The notes beneath the pieces are model-generated. The model did no database searches, was not told the origin of the DNA, and worked only from the letters and a program-made list of their open reading frames with translations. The position numbers were made by a program, and so were the translations under genes. DNA of 64,000 bases from Myxococcales bacterium (lineage in GTDB: Bacteria > Myxococcota_A > Polyangia > Polyangiales > Polyangiaceae), in NCBI GenBank assembly GCA_025359105.1, contig JANYHK010000014.1, positions 62,001 to 126,000 of the forward strand. Direction: 5' to 3'. Shown here piece after piece: positions 1-7,863 of this stretch (its first letter is position 1; every line of letters starts with the position of its first letter).

Positions 1-454
1 CGAGCGTGGCCAGGCGCTTCGGTACGCCGAGGCTCTTGAACATCGCGACGACCGCGATCGGATCGGTGGCCGCGATGAGCGCCGCGAAGACGAACGCGTG
101 CCCAAGGGTGAAGTCCGCTGCGAGCGAGAACACGGACATTCCCGTCGCCAGCGCGGTGGCAGTGAGCGCCGTTGCCACCACGACGCCGGGCACGGCGAGC
201 GAGAGGATGGCGATCTTGTTCTGACGAAAGCTGTCAAAGTCGAGATGAAAGGCGGCTTCGAAGAGCAACCCTGGAAGAAAGATGCCGTAGAGGAGCTCCT
301 TGGTCAGGTGAGGGGGCTCGAGCGCGGTCACCGAGCCGAGGATCACTCCCGTCACGACGAGCGCCACGGTGTACGGCGCGTTGATGCGCCGGGCGACGAC
401 CGCCACCGTCGCCGCGATCGTGAACAGAAGGACGAGGAGAATCTCGAGCGTCAT
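1..454 (-). CDS. CPA1-family Na+/H+ antiporter, N-terminal part (runs off the window)
   Basis: The minus strand reads open from an ATG at 452-454 to the window edge, giving 151 residues of a polytopic membrane protein. The N-terminus is hydrophobic (MTLEILLVLLFTIAA), followed by helices containing GVILGSV and GIFLPGLLFEAAFHLD. The stretch AALIAATDPIAVVAMFKSLG is the ATDP(V/I)AV ion-binding motif of the NhaP/CPA1 sodium-proton antiporters of the inner membrane, which exchange Na+ (or K+) for H+. The C-terminal half lies outside the window, so total length and any cytoplasmic regulatory domain are unknown. It is divergent from the sigma-54-controlled operon that starts at 901. Confidence 0.85.
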   Translation of the reverse strand, partial: MTLEILLVLLFTIAATVAVVARRINAPYTVALVVTGVILGSVTALEPPHLTKELLYGIFLPGLLFEAAFHLDFDSFRQNKIAILSLAVPGVVVATALTATALATGMSVFSLAADFTLGHAFVFAALIAATDPIAVVAMFKSLGVPKRLATL

Positions 455-900
455 GGGGCCTCCCGAGACCGCCCAGGGCTCGTGTGGGTGTCGACGACGA
501 GCAGACGGAACGTGCCTCCAAGATTCGAGGAGGCTTCGATGCCTCCGGTGGATACCGGTTCGCCAGCAGACAACGTGCCAGCCGCGAGCCGCGCGACCGC
601 TCGCCGCGCGCAGCTCGGACGAGGTCTCGTGGTCCTTGGACCGTCGGATCGATCTCGCGTTGGTGAAGTGAGTGGGGCCCATGCGCCGTGGCCCGAGACG
701 GCCGTGCCGTACTCGCTCCGTCACGCGTCGGATTCTGCGACGGCGTCGCGAAACCCGACGCAAGGAGACGGCCTTGTTCACGGATTCTCGGCGATTTTTC
801 GGCGTTTGCCGGGTCCGGCCGGGATGGTCCCGTGCTTGCAGCAGTCTCGAGAACGCCGGCCGCTCGGCCGTGCGACACGTGAAAGAAAGGTGGAGCCCCC
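455..900. other. Intergenic region, 446 bp, with one sigma-54 promoter
   Basis: No credible reading frame lies between the antiporter gene and the receiver gene at 901; the long frames here have no RBS, no recognisable domain and unsuitable codon use. The only site I can defend is the -24/-12 element at 825-840. Enhancer sites for its activator would be expected upstream (about 650-780), but I cannot name a specific repeat there. Confidence 0.5.
825..840 (+). promoter_or_regulatory. Sigma-54 (-24/-12) promoter for the receiver-kinase-activator operon
   Basis: The sequence TGGTCCCGTGCTTGCA has the invariant GG and GC of sigma-54 promoters separated by exactly 10 nt, with the TTGCA form of the -12 box. 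The expected transcription start is near 851, about 50 nt before the ATG at 901. The operon it would drive encodes its own kinase and sigma-54 activator, so positive autoregulation is likely (inference). Confidence 0.65.
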
Positions 901-1371
901 ATGGGAAGTGCGTTCTCGCTCAAGTTCGGCCCCGCAACGGCCGGCCTTCGGATCCTCGTCGCCAGTCCTCGGCACGACGAAGCCGCGGAGCTCGCCCGCG
1001 GGCTCATGGCCGACGGCCACAACGTGCTCGCCGTGACCGAGCCGACGGAGCTCGTCTTCATGATGGAGGTGGTCGACATGCGCTTGGGTCCCATGCCGGA
1101 TCTCATCGTCCTCGACGCGGCCATGAAAACGGCAATCGACGGGCGCCTCGCGCGCGCTCCGATGTTCGTCGTGCTCGACGTCGAATCGACGGAGCTCGCG
1201 CAGCAGGCGACCCTGCTGGATGTCCTCGACCTCAGGAATGCCACCGTCTTCCGGAAGCCGCTCGACCTCGACGACCTGCGGACCGCCGCAATGAACCTCG
1301 ACGCGTGGCGGACCGCGCGCACGCGCGTACGGCGCTTCGCGCCGCTGGCCGAACCACGTGGTGCCCGATAG
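901..1371 (+). CDS. Degenerate CheY-like receiver protein
   Basis: A 156-residue stand-alone receiver-like protein. The phospho-acceptor position is kept (PDLIVLDAAM, D72), as is the conserved Lys (VFRKP, K119). The acidic pair that normally binds Mg2+ after the first strand is replaced (RILVASPRH, S22-P23), so phosphorylation may be impaired. A good Shine-Dalgarno (AAGGTGGA) precedes the ATG. It is first in an operon with the membrane kinase at 1417 (45-nt gap) and the sigma-54 activator at 2780, and lies about 50 nt downstream of the predicted start of a sigma-54 promoter. It may act as a phosphate sink, an adaptor or a phosphorylation-independent partner; the sequence cannot decide. Confidence 0.75.
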   Translation: MGSAFSLKFGPATAGLRILVASPRHDEAAELARGLMADGHNVLAVTEPTELVFMMEVVDMRLGPMPDLIVLDAAMKTAIDGRLARAPMFVVLDVESTELAQQATLLDVLDLRNATVFRKPLDLDDLRTAAMNLDAWRTARTRVRRFAPLAEPRGAR

Positions 1372-1416
1372 AGTTCGCCCCATGGCGCCCCTCCGCCCCG
1401 CCGGAGCCGGTATTAC

Positions 1417-2787
1417 GTGAAGGTCATCGGAAAGTTCGCTGCGGCGTTCTTCGTCGTGAGCTGCCTCGGGTTGCTCCTCCTCGGGTACGTGAACGCGCGC
1501 GACGAGGCCGCGCAGCTCGCGGAGACCACGCGTGACGATCTCCGCGCACTGGGGGCAGGCCTGCGGGCAGGCGTGGAGACGACGTGGCTCGCGCACGGCG
1601 AGGACGAGGCGCTCAAGATCGTCCATGCGGCGCAGGCGGAGCATGCCGACGTCGACGTCGTCTGGATGGCCGGGCCCCCGGCCGCACCGCAGAGCGCCGA
1701 GGGCATGGTGACGATCGCCGTCCCCGTGCGCGTCGGCGGGGACGCCGCCGGGTCCATCCGGCTGCGCCGCGCCGTCCTGGACGAACGCGCCGCCTTCCGC
1801 CGGGCGCTCGGCGCGGAGCTGCGCTTGGCCGCGGCGCTCGCGGTGGTCGCGGGCATCCTCGCGGTGGCGCTCGGCGGCGCGCTCATCGGGAGGCCGCTGC
1901 AGCGCGTGGTCGACCAGGCGCGCCGCATCGGGGCGGGCGACTTCACCCGACGCCTCGAAGCGTCGCGGCGTGACGAGATCGGCGACCTGAAGCGCGAGCT
2001 CAACGTCATGTGCGACCGCCTCGACGAGGCCCGGGCCCGGGTCGAGGCGGAGTCGACGGCGCGCGTCGAGACGCTCGAGCAGCTCCGTCACCTCGATCGC
2101 CTCCGGACGGTCGGGACGATCGCCTCGAGCCTCGCCCACGAGCTCGGCACGCCGCTGAACGTCTTGCTCTTGCGTGGTCAGTCCCTGGCGGCGGGCGAGA
2201 TGGCCCCAGAGGAGGCGCGCGACGCCGGCGAGACGATCACCAACCAGGTGGAGAAGATGAGCCGGCTCGTCCGGCAAATCCTCGATTTTTCGCGCAAGAC
2301 GCCGACGCGCGGCAAGGTTCAGCTGGGCGAGGTCGCGGCCGGGGTGGTGGGCCTGCTCGGCTCGCTCGCGAAGAAGGCCGGCGTGGTGCTGACGGTCGAG
2401 CTCGACCGCGATTCGACCGTCCTCGGCGAGGCGGCCGAGCTCGAGCAGGCGCTCACCAACCTGACGCTGAACGCCATCCAGGCGATGCCCAGCGGCGGCG
2501 CGCTCCGCCTCCGCGTGGGCGTGAGCGAGGCCGCCCGTCCGTCCGCGAACACCTCGCCCGCGCGCGCCGCGTTCGTCGCGGTCGAGGACCAGGGCGTTGG
2601 AATAGCCCCGGAGCAGGTCGACCAGATCTTCGAGCCCTTCTACACGACGAAACCCGCAGGCGTGGGCACGGGGTTAGGACTTGGCGTGGCGCGCGGGATC
2701 GCCGAAGATCACGGAGGCTGGATCTCAGCCAGGAGCGAGCTCGGTCGTGGAAGCACCTTCACCCTCCACATCCCCCCCCATGGGTAG
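1417..2787 (+). CDS. Membrane sensor histidine kinase (NtrB/ZraS-like)
   Basis: A 456-residue kinase with a GTG start. Order of parts: TM1 (about residues 5-25), a periplasmic segment of about 110 residues, TM2 (AALAVVAGILAVALGGALIG), a HAMP linker, HisKA with the phospho-accepting His in SSLAHELGTPLN (H241), and HATPase with N box (NLTLNAIQAMPSGG), G1 (DQGVGIAP), F (FEPFYTTKP) and G2 (GTGLGLGVA) boxes. All catalytic motifs are intact. The stop codon overlaps the start of the activator gene (ATG at 2780), so the two are translationally coupled and almost certainly cognate. The ligand is not deducible; the periplasmic region has no domain I recognise. Confidence 0.9.
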   Translation: MKVIGKFAAAFFVVSCLGLLLLGYVNARDEAAQLAETTRDDLRALGAGLRAGVETTWLAHGEDEALKIVHAAQAEHADVDVVWMAGPPAAPQSAEGMVTIAVPVRVGGDAAGSIRLRRAVLDERAAFRRALGAELRLAAALAVVAGILAVALGGALIGRPLQRVVDQARRIGAGDFTRRLEASRRDEIGDLKRELNVMCDRLDEARARVEAESTARVETLEQLRHLDRLRTVGTIASSLAHELGTPLNVLLLRGQSLAAGEMAPEEARDAGETITNQVEKMSRLVRQILDFSRKTPTRGKVQLGEVAAGVVGLLGSLAKKAGVVLTVELDRDSTVLGEAAELEQALTNLTLNAIQAMPSGGALRLRVGVSEAARPSANTSPARAAFVAVEDQGVGIAPEQVDQIFEPFYTTKPAGVGTGLGLGVARGIAEDHGGWISARSELGRGSTFTLHIPPHG

Positions 2788-4168
2788 GCGCGTGCTCGTC
2801 GTCGACGACGACGCGGACATGTGCAAGGAGCTCGAGCGCATGCTCGGTCGCCGCGGATTCGTGGTCACCAGCCGGCAAAGCGCCGATCTCGCCTGGGAGC
2901 TGCTCGCTTCCGAGGACTTCGACGCCGTGGTGTCCGACGTCAACATGCGCGGAATGAACGGCCTCGAGCTGTGCGACAGGATCGTCCAGAACCGCCGCGA
3001 TCTCCCGGTCATCGTCGTGACCGGCTTCGGCAGCATGGAGGCGGCGATCGCCGCGATCCGGGCGGGCGCCACCGACTTCATGACCAAGCCGTTCAACGCC
3101 GAGCAGCTCGCCCTGTCGCTGGAGCGCGCGATCCGGCAGCGCGCGCTCGAGGAAGAGGTGCGCCGCCTCCGGCGGGACGCGGCCGCGCGGAGCAACTACG
3201 GAGAGATCATCGGCTCGAGCCCGGCCATGTTCCAGGTGTTCGAGATGATCGATCGCGTCGCGGAGACGGACGCGACGGTCCTCGTCACGGCGGAGAGCGG
3301 CGCCGGCAAGGAGCTCGTCGCACGCGCCATCCACCAGCACCAGAAGAGCCGCCGGGCCGCCGGGCCGCTCGTCGCCATCAACTGCGCCGCGCTGCCGGAG
3401 GCGCTCCTCGAGAGCGAGCTGTTCGGCCACGCGAAGGGGGCGTTCACCGACGCGAAGACGGCCCGTCGCGGCCTCTTCCTCGAGGCGTCGGGCGGCACCC
3501 TCTTCCTGGACGAGCTCGGCGAGATGCCGCTCGGGATGCAGGCCAAGTTGCTCCGGGCGCTGGAGGAGCGGAAGGTGCGCCCTGTCGGCGGAAGCGCGGA
3601 GGTCCCGTTCGACGCCCGCATCGTGGCGGCGACGAACAAGGATCTCGAGTCACTCGTCGAGGAGAGGCGCTTCCGGGAGGATCTCTACTACCGCGTGAAC
3701 GTCGTGCACATAGAGATCCCGCCGCTCCGCAGCCGCGGCAACGACGTGCTCCTCCTCGCGCAGGCCTTCGTGAAGCGCTTCGCCGAGCGGCACGGCAAGA
3801 CGATCACCGGGTTTTCGGCCGAGTTCGCCGACAGGGTGCTCTCGTACGCGTGGCCGGGGAACGTGCGCGAGCTGCAGAACGCGATCGAGCGCGCGGTCTC
3901 ACTCGCGCGCTTCGAGGAGCTGACGGTGGACGATCTGCCCCCGAAGGTGCGCGACTACCGCCCCAGCCACGTGGTCGTCGCCGCCTCCGATCCCGCCGAG
4001 CTCGTCACGCTCGAAGAGGTGGAGCGCCGGTACATCGAGCGCGTCATGGAGGCCGTCGGGTGGAACAAGACGGAGGCGACCAAGGTTCTCGGCATCGATC
4101 GGTCGACCCTCTACCGCAAGCTCGAGCGCTACCACCTCGCGGCGCCCGCGGGGTCGCCGGGCGCGTGA
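2780..4168 (+). CDS. NtrC-type sigma-54 activator (receiver, AAA+, Fis HTH)
   Basis: A 462-residue response regulator. The ATG at 2780 gives MGRRVLVVDDDADM directly, so I prefer it to an in-frame start 99 nt upstream inside the kinase gene. Receiver with D53 (VVSDVNM), AAA+ domain with Walker A (AESGAGKE), Walker B (GGTLFLDELGEM), and a C-terminal Fis-type helix-turn-helix (NKTEATKVLGIDRSTLYRKL). The sigma-54 contact loop reads GAFTDA (residues 220-225) instead of GAFTGA, with Asp for the second Gly. It overlaps the kinase gene and sits behind a sigma-54 promoter at 825-840, which suggests that it activates its own operon. Target genes are not evident. Confidence 0.93.
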   Translation: MGRRVLVVDDDADMCKELERMLGRRGFVVTSRQSADLAWELLASEDFDAVVSDVNMRGMNGLELCDRIVQNRRDLPVIVVTGFGSMEAAIAAIRAGATDFMTKPFNAEQLALSLERAIRQRALEEEVRRLRRDAAARSNYGEIIGSSPAMFQVFEMIDRVAETDATVLVTAESGAGKELVARAIHQHQKSRRAAGPLVAINCAALPEALLESELFGHAKGAFTDAKTARRGLFLEASGGTLFLDELGEMPLGMQAKLLRALEERKVRPVGGSAEVPFDARIVAATNKDLESLVEERRFREDLYYRVNVVHIEIPPLRSRGNDVLLLAQAFVKRFAERHGKTITGFSAEFADRVLSYAWPGNVRELQNAIERAVSLARFEELTVDDLPPKVRDYRPSHVVVAASDPAELVTLEEVERRYIERVMEAVGWNKTEATKVLGIDRSTLYRKLERYHLAAPAGSPGA

Positions 4169-4178
4169 AGGTCCCGCA

Positions 4179-4646
4179 CTACGGCGAGACCGGCAGGAGC
4201 AGGGCGCCCTCGATCGCGGCCGCGAGGCGCGCGCTCGATAGGGGCTTGTCGAGGAGCTCCCGCGCGCCGAGCGCGTAGGCACGGTTGCGAATCGTCGCGT
4301 CGCCGAATCCCGTCATCAGGATGACCGGCACCGGCCACCCCGCCTCCGTCAGCGCGCCCAGGAGCTCCAGCCCCGAGACGTAAGGCATGCGCACGTCCAT
4401 GACGGCCACGTCGGGCAGCGCCAGGTCTCCGCGCGAGGCCGCGGAAAGGAGCGCCAGGGCCTCCCGTCCGTCGCTCACCGCCGTGACGCGGTAGCCCGAG
4501 CGCCGCAGGCCGGCGACGAAGAGCGGCCGAAGGTCAGGATCGTCCTCGGCGAGCAGGACGTGACGGTTCGACGCGGAGCTCTGGCTGCGGACGGGCATGA
4601 CGGGGGCGTTCATTATGGCGCGCCATAACTGCACGTCCGATGCCAC
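4179..4646 (-). CDS. Stand-alone response regulator receiver protein
   Basis: A 155-residue CheY-like protein with the acidic pair (LLAEDDPDLRP), the phospho-acceptor Asp (VAVMDVRMPYVSG), Thr (ILMTGFGD) and Lys (ELLDKPLSS), but no output domain. It faces the sigma-54 activator tail to tail, 10 bp away. The start is ambiguous. A GTG at 4646 has a GGAAG Shine-Dalgarno 5 nt upstream and leaves a 16-bp palindrome (4613-4628) inside the coding region. The ATG at 4613 would put the palindrome directly upstream, but lacks an RBS. I use the GTG. Confidence 0.82.
   Translation of the reverse strand: MASDVQLWRAIMNAPVMPVRSQSSASNRHVLLAEDDPDLRPLFVAGLRRSGYRVTAVSDGREALALLSAASRGDLALPDVAVMDVRMPYVSGLELLGALTEAGWPVPVILMTGFGDATIRNRAYALGARELLDKPLSSARLAAAIEGALLLPVSP
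4613..4628. promoter_or_regulatory. 16-bp perfect palindrome at the start of the receiver gene
   Basis: TTATGGCGCGCCATAA is a perfect inverted repeat with no spacer. It overlaps the alternative ATG (minus strand, 4611-4613) of the response regulator and lies 178 bp upstream of the divergent lipoprotein gene at 4806. It could be an operator for a dimeric regulator; no binding protein can be named. Confidence 0.4.
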
Positions 4647-4805
4647 TCGGCTCTTCCGGTGGATTGCCCATCGCGCGGCGCGAGCTCGTGTCGCAAAGTC
4701 CTACGTGCCGCGTTCGGCGACGGTCCTCGGTGAACGACTCCTGCGCTTTTCTCCGTGTCGGCGAGCGCCGTGCGCCTGGCATTCCCCATGCAACGACGTG
4801 GAAAC

Positions 4806-5060
4806 ATGAAAACGACACTACTCATCGCCTCGACGCTCCTCTCTGCCGTTCTCGCGGCTGGCTGCGCAAGCGCCCCCGCCGCGGGCGTCCAGCCGCACAC
4901 CGTCCAGGGCTTCAAGCTCGTCGACGACGGTGCGCTGCTCCCGACCTCGGGCGCGCGCGCGGCCGCGTCGCCCCCGCAGGAGCGAAGCGACCGCGCGTAC
5001 CACGAGCACATCGGCATGGCGCATAGCCAGCATCCCGAGGTGTCTCGCGCCGCACGTTGA
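4806..5060 (+). CDS. Small lipoprotein, unknown function
   Basis: An 84-residue secreted lipoprotein. The start MKTTLLIASTLL is chosen because it begins a classical lipoprotein signal peptide ending in the lipobox LAAGC; the frame is open 51 nt further upstream but that adds non-signal residues. The mature part is short, rich in Ala and Pro, and ends in a His-containing segment (YHEHIGMAHSQHPE). I recognise no family. It is followed by a hairpin at 5074-5101 that separates it from the convergent operon ending at 5134. Confidence 0.6.
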   Translation: MKTTLLIASTLLSAVLAAGCASAPAAGVQPHTVQGFKLVDDGALLPTSGARAAASPPQERSDRAYHEHIGMAHSQHPEVSRAAR

Positions 5061-5073
5061 CGCGGGGCCCGAT

Positions 5074-5101
5074 AGCCACCGTCCCTGATGGAACGGTGGC
5101 T
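5074..5101. terminator. Bidirectional terminator-like hairpin
   Basis: A 9-bp perfect stem, AGCCACCGT pairing with ACGGTGGCT, encloses a 10-nt loop (ccctgatgga) between two convergent genes (ends at 5060 and 5134). There is no T tract, as is common in high-GC genomes. The loop and inner stem are nearly identical to the hairpin at 39476-39503. Confidence 0.55.
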
Positions 5102-5133
5102 CTAGCCTTGTGGTGGGTCGCTCCAAGGCCGCG

Positions 5134-6165
5134 CTACTCGGCGGAGACCTGGATCTTCCCGCTGACGACGTCGGCCTTCAGGCTCTCGACCGCGGCCTTC
5201 ACCTCGTCGGGGATGCGGGACGCGTGCGGGCCGTCGTGGACGTAGTCGATGGCGCCGTCCTTCACGCCGAAGACGTGCATTCCGCCGACGAATTTCCCGT
5301 TCACCGCGGCGTGGATGGTGTCGAACACCGCGACGTCGACACGCTTCACCATGCTCGTCACCACGGTGTCGGGCATCTCGTCGTGCTGGTCGGCGTCGAC
5401 GCCGATCGCCATGACGTGCGCGTCGTGCGCCGCTTCGAAGACGCCGTGACCGGTGGCGCCGGCCGCGTGGTAGATGATGTCGGCCCCCACGGAAATCTGC
5501 GCGATCGCCAGGGCCTTTCCCTTGGACGGGTCCTTGAAACCCTCGGGCGACGCGCTGACGTACGCGCCGTGTACGACGCAGTCTGGGCACGACGCTTTGA
5601 CCCCCGCCGCGAAGCCCACCTCGAACTTGCGGATGAGGGGCGAATTCATCCCACCGACGAAGCCCGCGTGATGCGTCTTCGAGAGGAGCCCGGCGACGGC
5701 GCCGACGAGGAACGAGCCCTCCTCCTCTCGGAAGACGAGCCCCGCCACGTTGGTGGGGACGCCGGCGGGGCCCGGCGCGTAGTCGATGCCTGCAAAGTGC
5801 ACGTTCGGGTAGCTGCCCGCGACGGCGTCGACGTCGCTCGAAAAAATGAACCCTACGCCGATGACGAGCTCGAGGCCGCGCGACGCGAAGAGACGGAGGG
5901 CCGCCTCGCGATCCTCGCTTCCGACGGGCTCGAGGAAGGAGATCTCGATGCCCAGCTCCTTCTCGGCGCGCAGCAGGCCGGCGTAGGCGGCGTCGTTGAA
6001 GCTCTTGTCGCCCCGGCCACCGACGTCGAAGACGAGGCCCACGCGCGCGACGGCGGCCGCCCCCGTCGTCGCCGCGCGACCGGCGCCTTTGCGAGCGGGC
6101 AGGAACGTGAGCGCGGCGCCCGCCGCGATGAGCAGCGTCGTCGCGAGCACCGGCCCCAGCTTCAC
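5134..6165 (-). CDS. BMP/PnrA-family substrate-binding protein
   Basis: A 343-residue periplasmic binding protein of the basic membrane protein (BMP/PnrA/Med) family, whose studied members bind nucleosides for ABC import. The typical opening is clear (VGLVFDVGGRGDKSFNDAAY), as are the family blocks FAGIDYAPGP, GFVGGMNSPLIRKFEVGF and VDVAVFDTIHAAVNGKF. It starts with GTG at 6165, overlapping the stop of the CDF gene by 4 nt (GTGA). Unusually, the N-terminal hydrophobic segment (VLATTLLIAAGAALTFLPARKG) has no lipobox Cys, so it is a Sec-exported or signal-anchored form rather than a lipoprotein. No ABC permease or ATPase gene for it is nearby. Confidence 0.85.
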   Translation of the reverse strand: MKLGPVLATTLLIAAGAALTFLPARKGAGRAATTGAAAVARVGLVFDVGGRGDKSFNDAAYAGLLRAEKELGIEISFLEPVGSEDREAALRLFASRGLELVIGVGFIFSSDVDAVAGSYPNVHFAGIDYAPGPAGVPTNVAGLVFREEEGSFLVGAVAGLLSKTHHAGFVGGMNSPLIRKFEVGFAAGVKASCPDCVVHGAYVSASPEGFKDPSKGKALAIAQISVGADIIYHAAGATGHGVFEAAHDAHVMAIGVDADQHDEMPDTVVTSMVKRVDVAVFDTIHAAVNGKFVGGMHVFGVKDGAIDYVHDGPHASRIPDEVKAAVESLKADVVSGKIQVSAE

Positions 6166-7133
6166 GCCCGCTCCTCGACCTGCGTGCGGACGCTCTTGGC
6201 CACCGCCAGACCGCGCCCGTCGCCGCGCGAATCGGGCTCGATGAAGATCTTGCGCATGTGCGGCATTTCCTTGCGGATGCGCAGCTCCATCTCGTTGATG
6301 GTCTCCTCGACCTCCTCGACCTCCATCTTCGGACGAAAGGCCACCTTCATCGAGAGGATGACGACGTCGGGGCCGAGGTGCATGGTCAGGATCTGCGTGA
6401 CGCGCGCGACGCCGGGCGTCCCCTCCGCGAGGTCCACGACCTTGCCTTGATCCTCGGGCGCGGCGCTCTCGCCGATGAGGAGGCCGTGCGTGATCTTCGC
6501 GAGGGCGTAGGCGACCGTACAAAGCAGGGCTCCGATGAGCACCGAGCCGAGCGAGTCCCAGATTTCCATGTGGGTGACCTGCGACACGCCGACGGCGACG
6601 AGGGCGACCGAGAGGCCCACGAGCGCGGTCGCGTCCTCGGCGAGCACCAGCGGGATGGTGGGATCGCGCGTCTCCATGATGGCCTTCTGCCATGGCCTGC
6701 CCTTCAGCATCACCTTGAACTCGCGGAAGGCGACGCGGAAGCTCAGGCTCTCGAAGAGGAACGAGACGCCGAGGACGCCGTAGCTCCAGAGCGGCGAGCC
6801 CACGTGCGTCGGCGGCGTGAGCACGTGGCTGATGCCGTCCCAGATGGCGAACGCGCCGCCGACCGAGAAGAGGATCAGCGCGACGACGAACGGCCAGAAG
6901 TACTTCTCCGTGGCGCGACCGAAGGCGAAGCGATCGTCGGCCGGCTTCGCGGCGAGGCGCATACCCACGAGGAGGAGCGCCTGGTTGCCCGTGTCGGCGA
7001 GCGAGTGCACGGCCTCGGCGAGCGTCGACGTCGACTCGGACATGTAGGCCGCGCCGAACTTGCACAGGGCGATGGCGACGTTGCCGACGAGCGCGGCGAT
7101 GACTACCTTCCTGCTGTCGCCGCCGTGGCTCAT
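6162..7133 (-). CDS. Cation diffusion facilitator (ZnT9/SLC30A9-like metal transporter)
   Basis: A 323-residue inner-membrane CDF protein, exchanging divalent cations such as Zn2+ for H+. Features: N-terminal TM1 (VVIAALVGNVAIALCKFGAAY), the metal-site helix AEAVHSLADTGNQ, the FAFGRATEKYFWPFVVALILF block typical of the ZnT9 branch, the TM5 site LAEDATALVGLSVALV, and a C-terminal cytoplasmic domain of about 90 residues (LHLGPDVVILSMKVAF). It lies one base after the SurA-like gene and overlaps the BMP gene by 4 nt, so it is co-translated with both. A functional tie between metal transport and the BMP binding protein is unknown. Confidence 0.88.
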   Translation of the reverse strand: MSHGGDSRKVVIAALVGNVAIALCKFGAAYMSESTSTLAEAVHSLADTGNQALLLVGMRLAAKPADDRFAFGRATEKYFWPFVVALILFSVGGAFAIWDGISHVLTPPTHVGSPLWSYGVLGVSFLFESLSFRVAFREFKVMLKGRPWQKAIMETRDPTIPLVLAEDATALVGLSVALVAVGVSQVTHMEIWDSLGSVLIGALLCTVAYALAKITHGLLIGESAAPEDQGKVVDLAEGTPGVARVTQILTMHLGPDVVILSMKVAFRPKMEVEEVEETINEMELRIRKEMPHMRKIFIEPDSRGDGRGLAVAKSVRTQVEERA

Positions 7134-7134
7134 G

Positions 7135-7863
7135 TCACTTGCCGGCCGGGACGTTGACGATCTTCACGCGCGTCCGCGCCACCTGCAAAAACCCGCTCTC
7201 GGCCTGGCGAAGCCGCTCGCCGATGAGCCAGCGCTGGAAGCGCTCGCGGACGTCGTCGATCTTCATGCCTTTGTAGGGGTGGGCGTCGGTGCGGAAGACC
7301 TCGCGCAGGTCCTCCTCGGTCGGGCGGAGGATGGGCGTGATGGACCGATCGATGTAGATGGCCGCGCGGACCTGACGGCGCAGGAGGGCCTCGACCTCGA
7401 GATCGTCGATGCCCTCGGCGGCCATCGCCGCCGCGAACGCGGGCATTCCGCCGACGCGATCGACGAGCGCGGCGCGGGCGCGGGCGGTGAGCGCGGGCAT
7501 GTCGCGCGGATCGGTGCCGTGCTCGACCATCAGCGTGGCGAGGAGCTCCTCGGCGACGCGGCGCTCGGTCGCCGCGCGAACGTTTCGCTCCTGGTAGGCG
7601 CCGGCGTTGCCGAAGCTGCTGTCCTCGCCGAGCGCCTCGAGCCGCGCCTCGAACGCGAGCTCCCGCTCGGTGATGAAGCGCGGCCGCGCGGAGCCTCCGG
7701 TCTCCGGCGACCAGAAGCGAACCGCGATACGATCGACCGAGGCCCTGTCAGGCGAGGGCGCGGGCGCGGGCTCGTCCGCCCGCGCGTCCGAGGCGAACGC
7801 GCCCAGTGCGAGCCCGAACGAGAACGTGACGAGCGCGAAGGCGCGGCGGGCCGCGCGCATCAC
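7135..7863 (-). CDS. SurA-like exported protein lacking a clear PPIase domain
   Basis: A 242-residue protein with a signal peptide (ALVTFSFGLALGAFASDARADE). The frame opens with GTGATG overlapping the upstream stop, so the start is GTG 7863 or ATG 7860. The body is helical, with a SurA/trigger-factor-type N-terminal look: repeated ITERELAFEARLEALGE and RRVAEELLATLMVEH segments, then a DLEVEALLRRQVRAAIYIDR segment and a short C-terminal helix (VRERFQRWLIGERLRQAE). I see no parvulin motif. It may be a periplasmic chaperone for envelope proteins; this is inferred from resemblance only. Confidence 0.6.
   Translation of the reverse strand: MMRAARRAFALVTFSFGLALGAFASDARADEPAPAPSPDRASVDRIAVRFWSPETGGSARPRFITERELAFEARLEALGEDSSFGNAGAYQERNVRAATERRVAEELLATLMVEHGTDPRDMPALTARARAALVDRVGGMPAFAAAMAAEGIDDLEVEALLRRQVRAAIYIDRSITPILRPTEEDLREVFRTDAHPYKGMKIDDVRERFQRWLIGERLRQAESGFLQVARTRVKIVNVPAGK

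Noticed and set aside
98-1322. Reading frames on both strands over the first intergenic region
   Set aside because: No RBS, no domain, and they overlap the antiporter and receiver genes in wrong frames.
4663-4678. Second candidate sigma-54 site (TGGATTGCCCATCGCG) upstream of the lipoprotein at 4806
   Set aside because: GG and GC spacing fits, but the -12 box lacks the TTGC form and no other evidence supports it.
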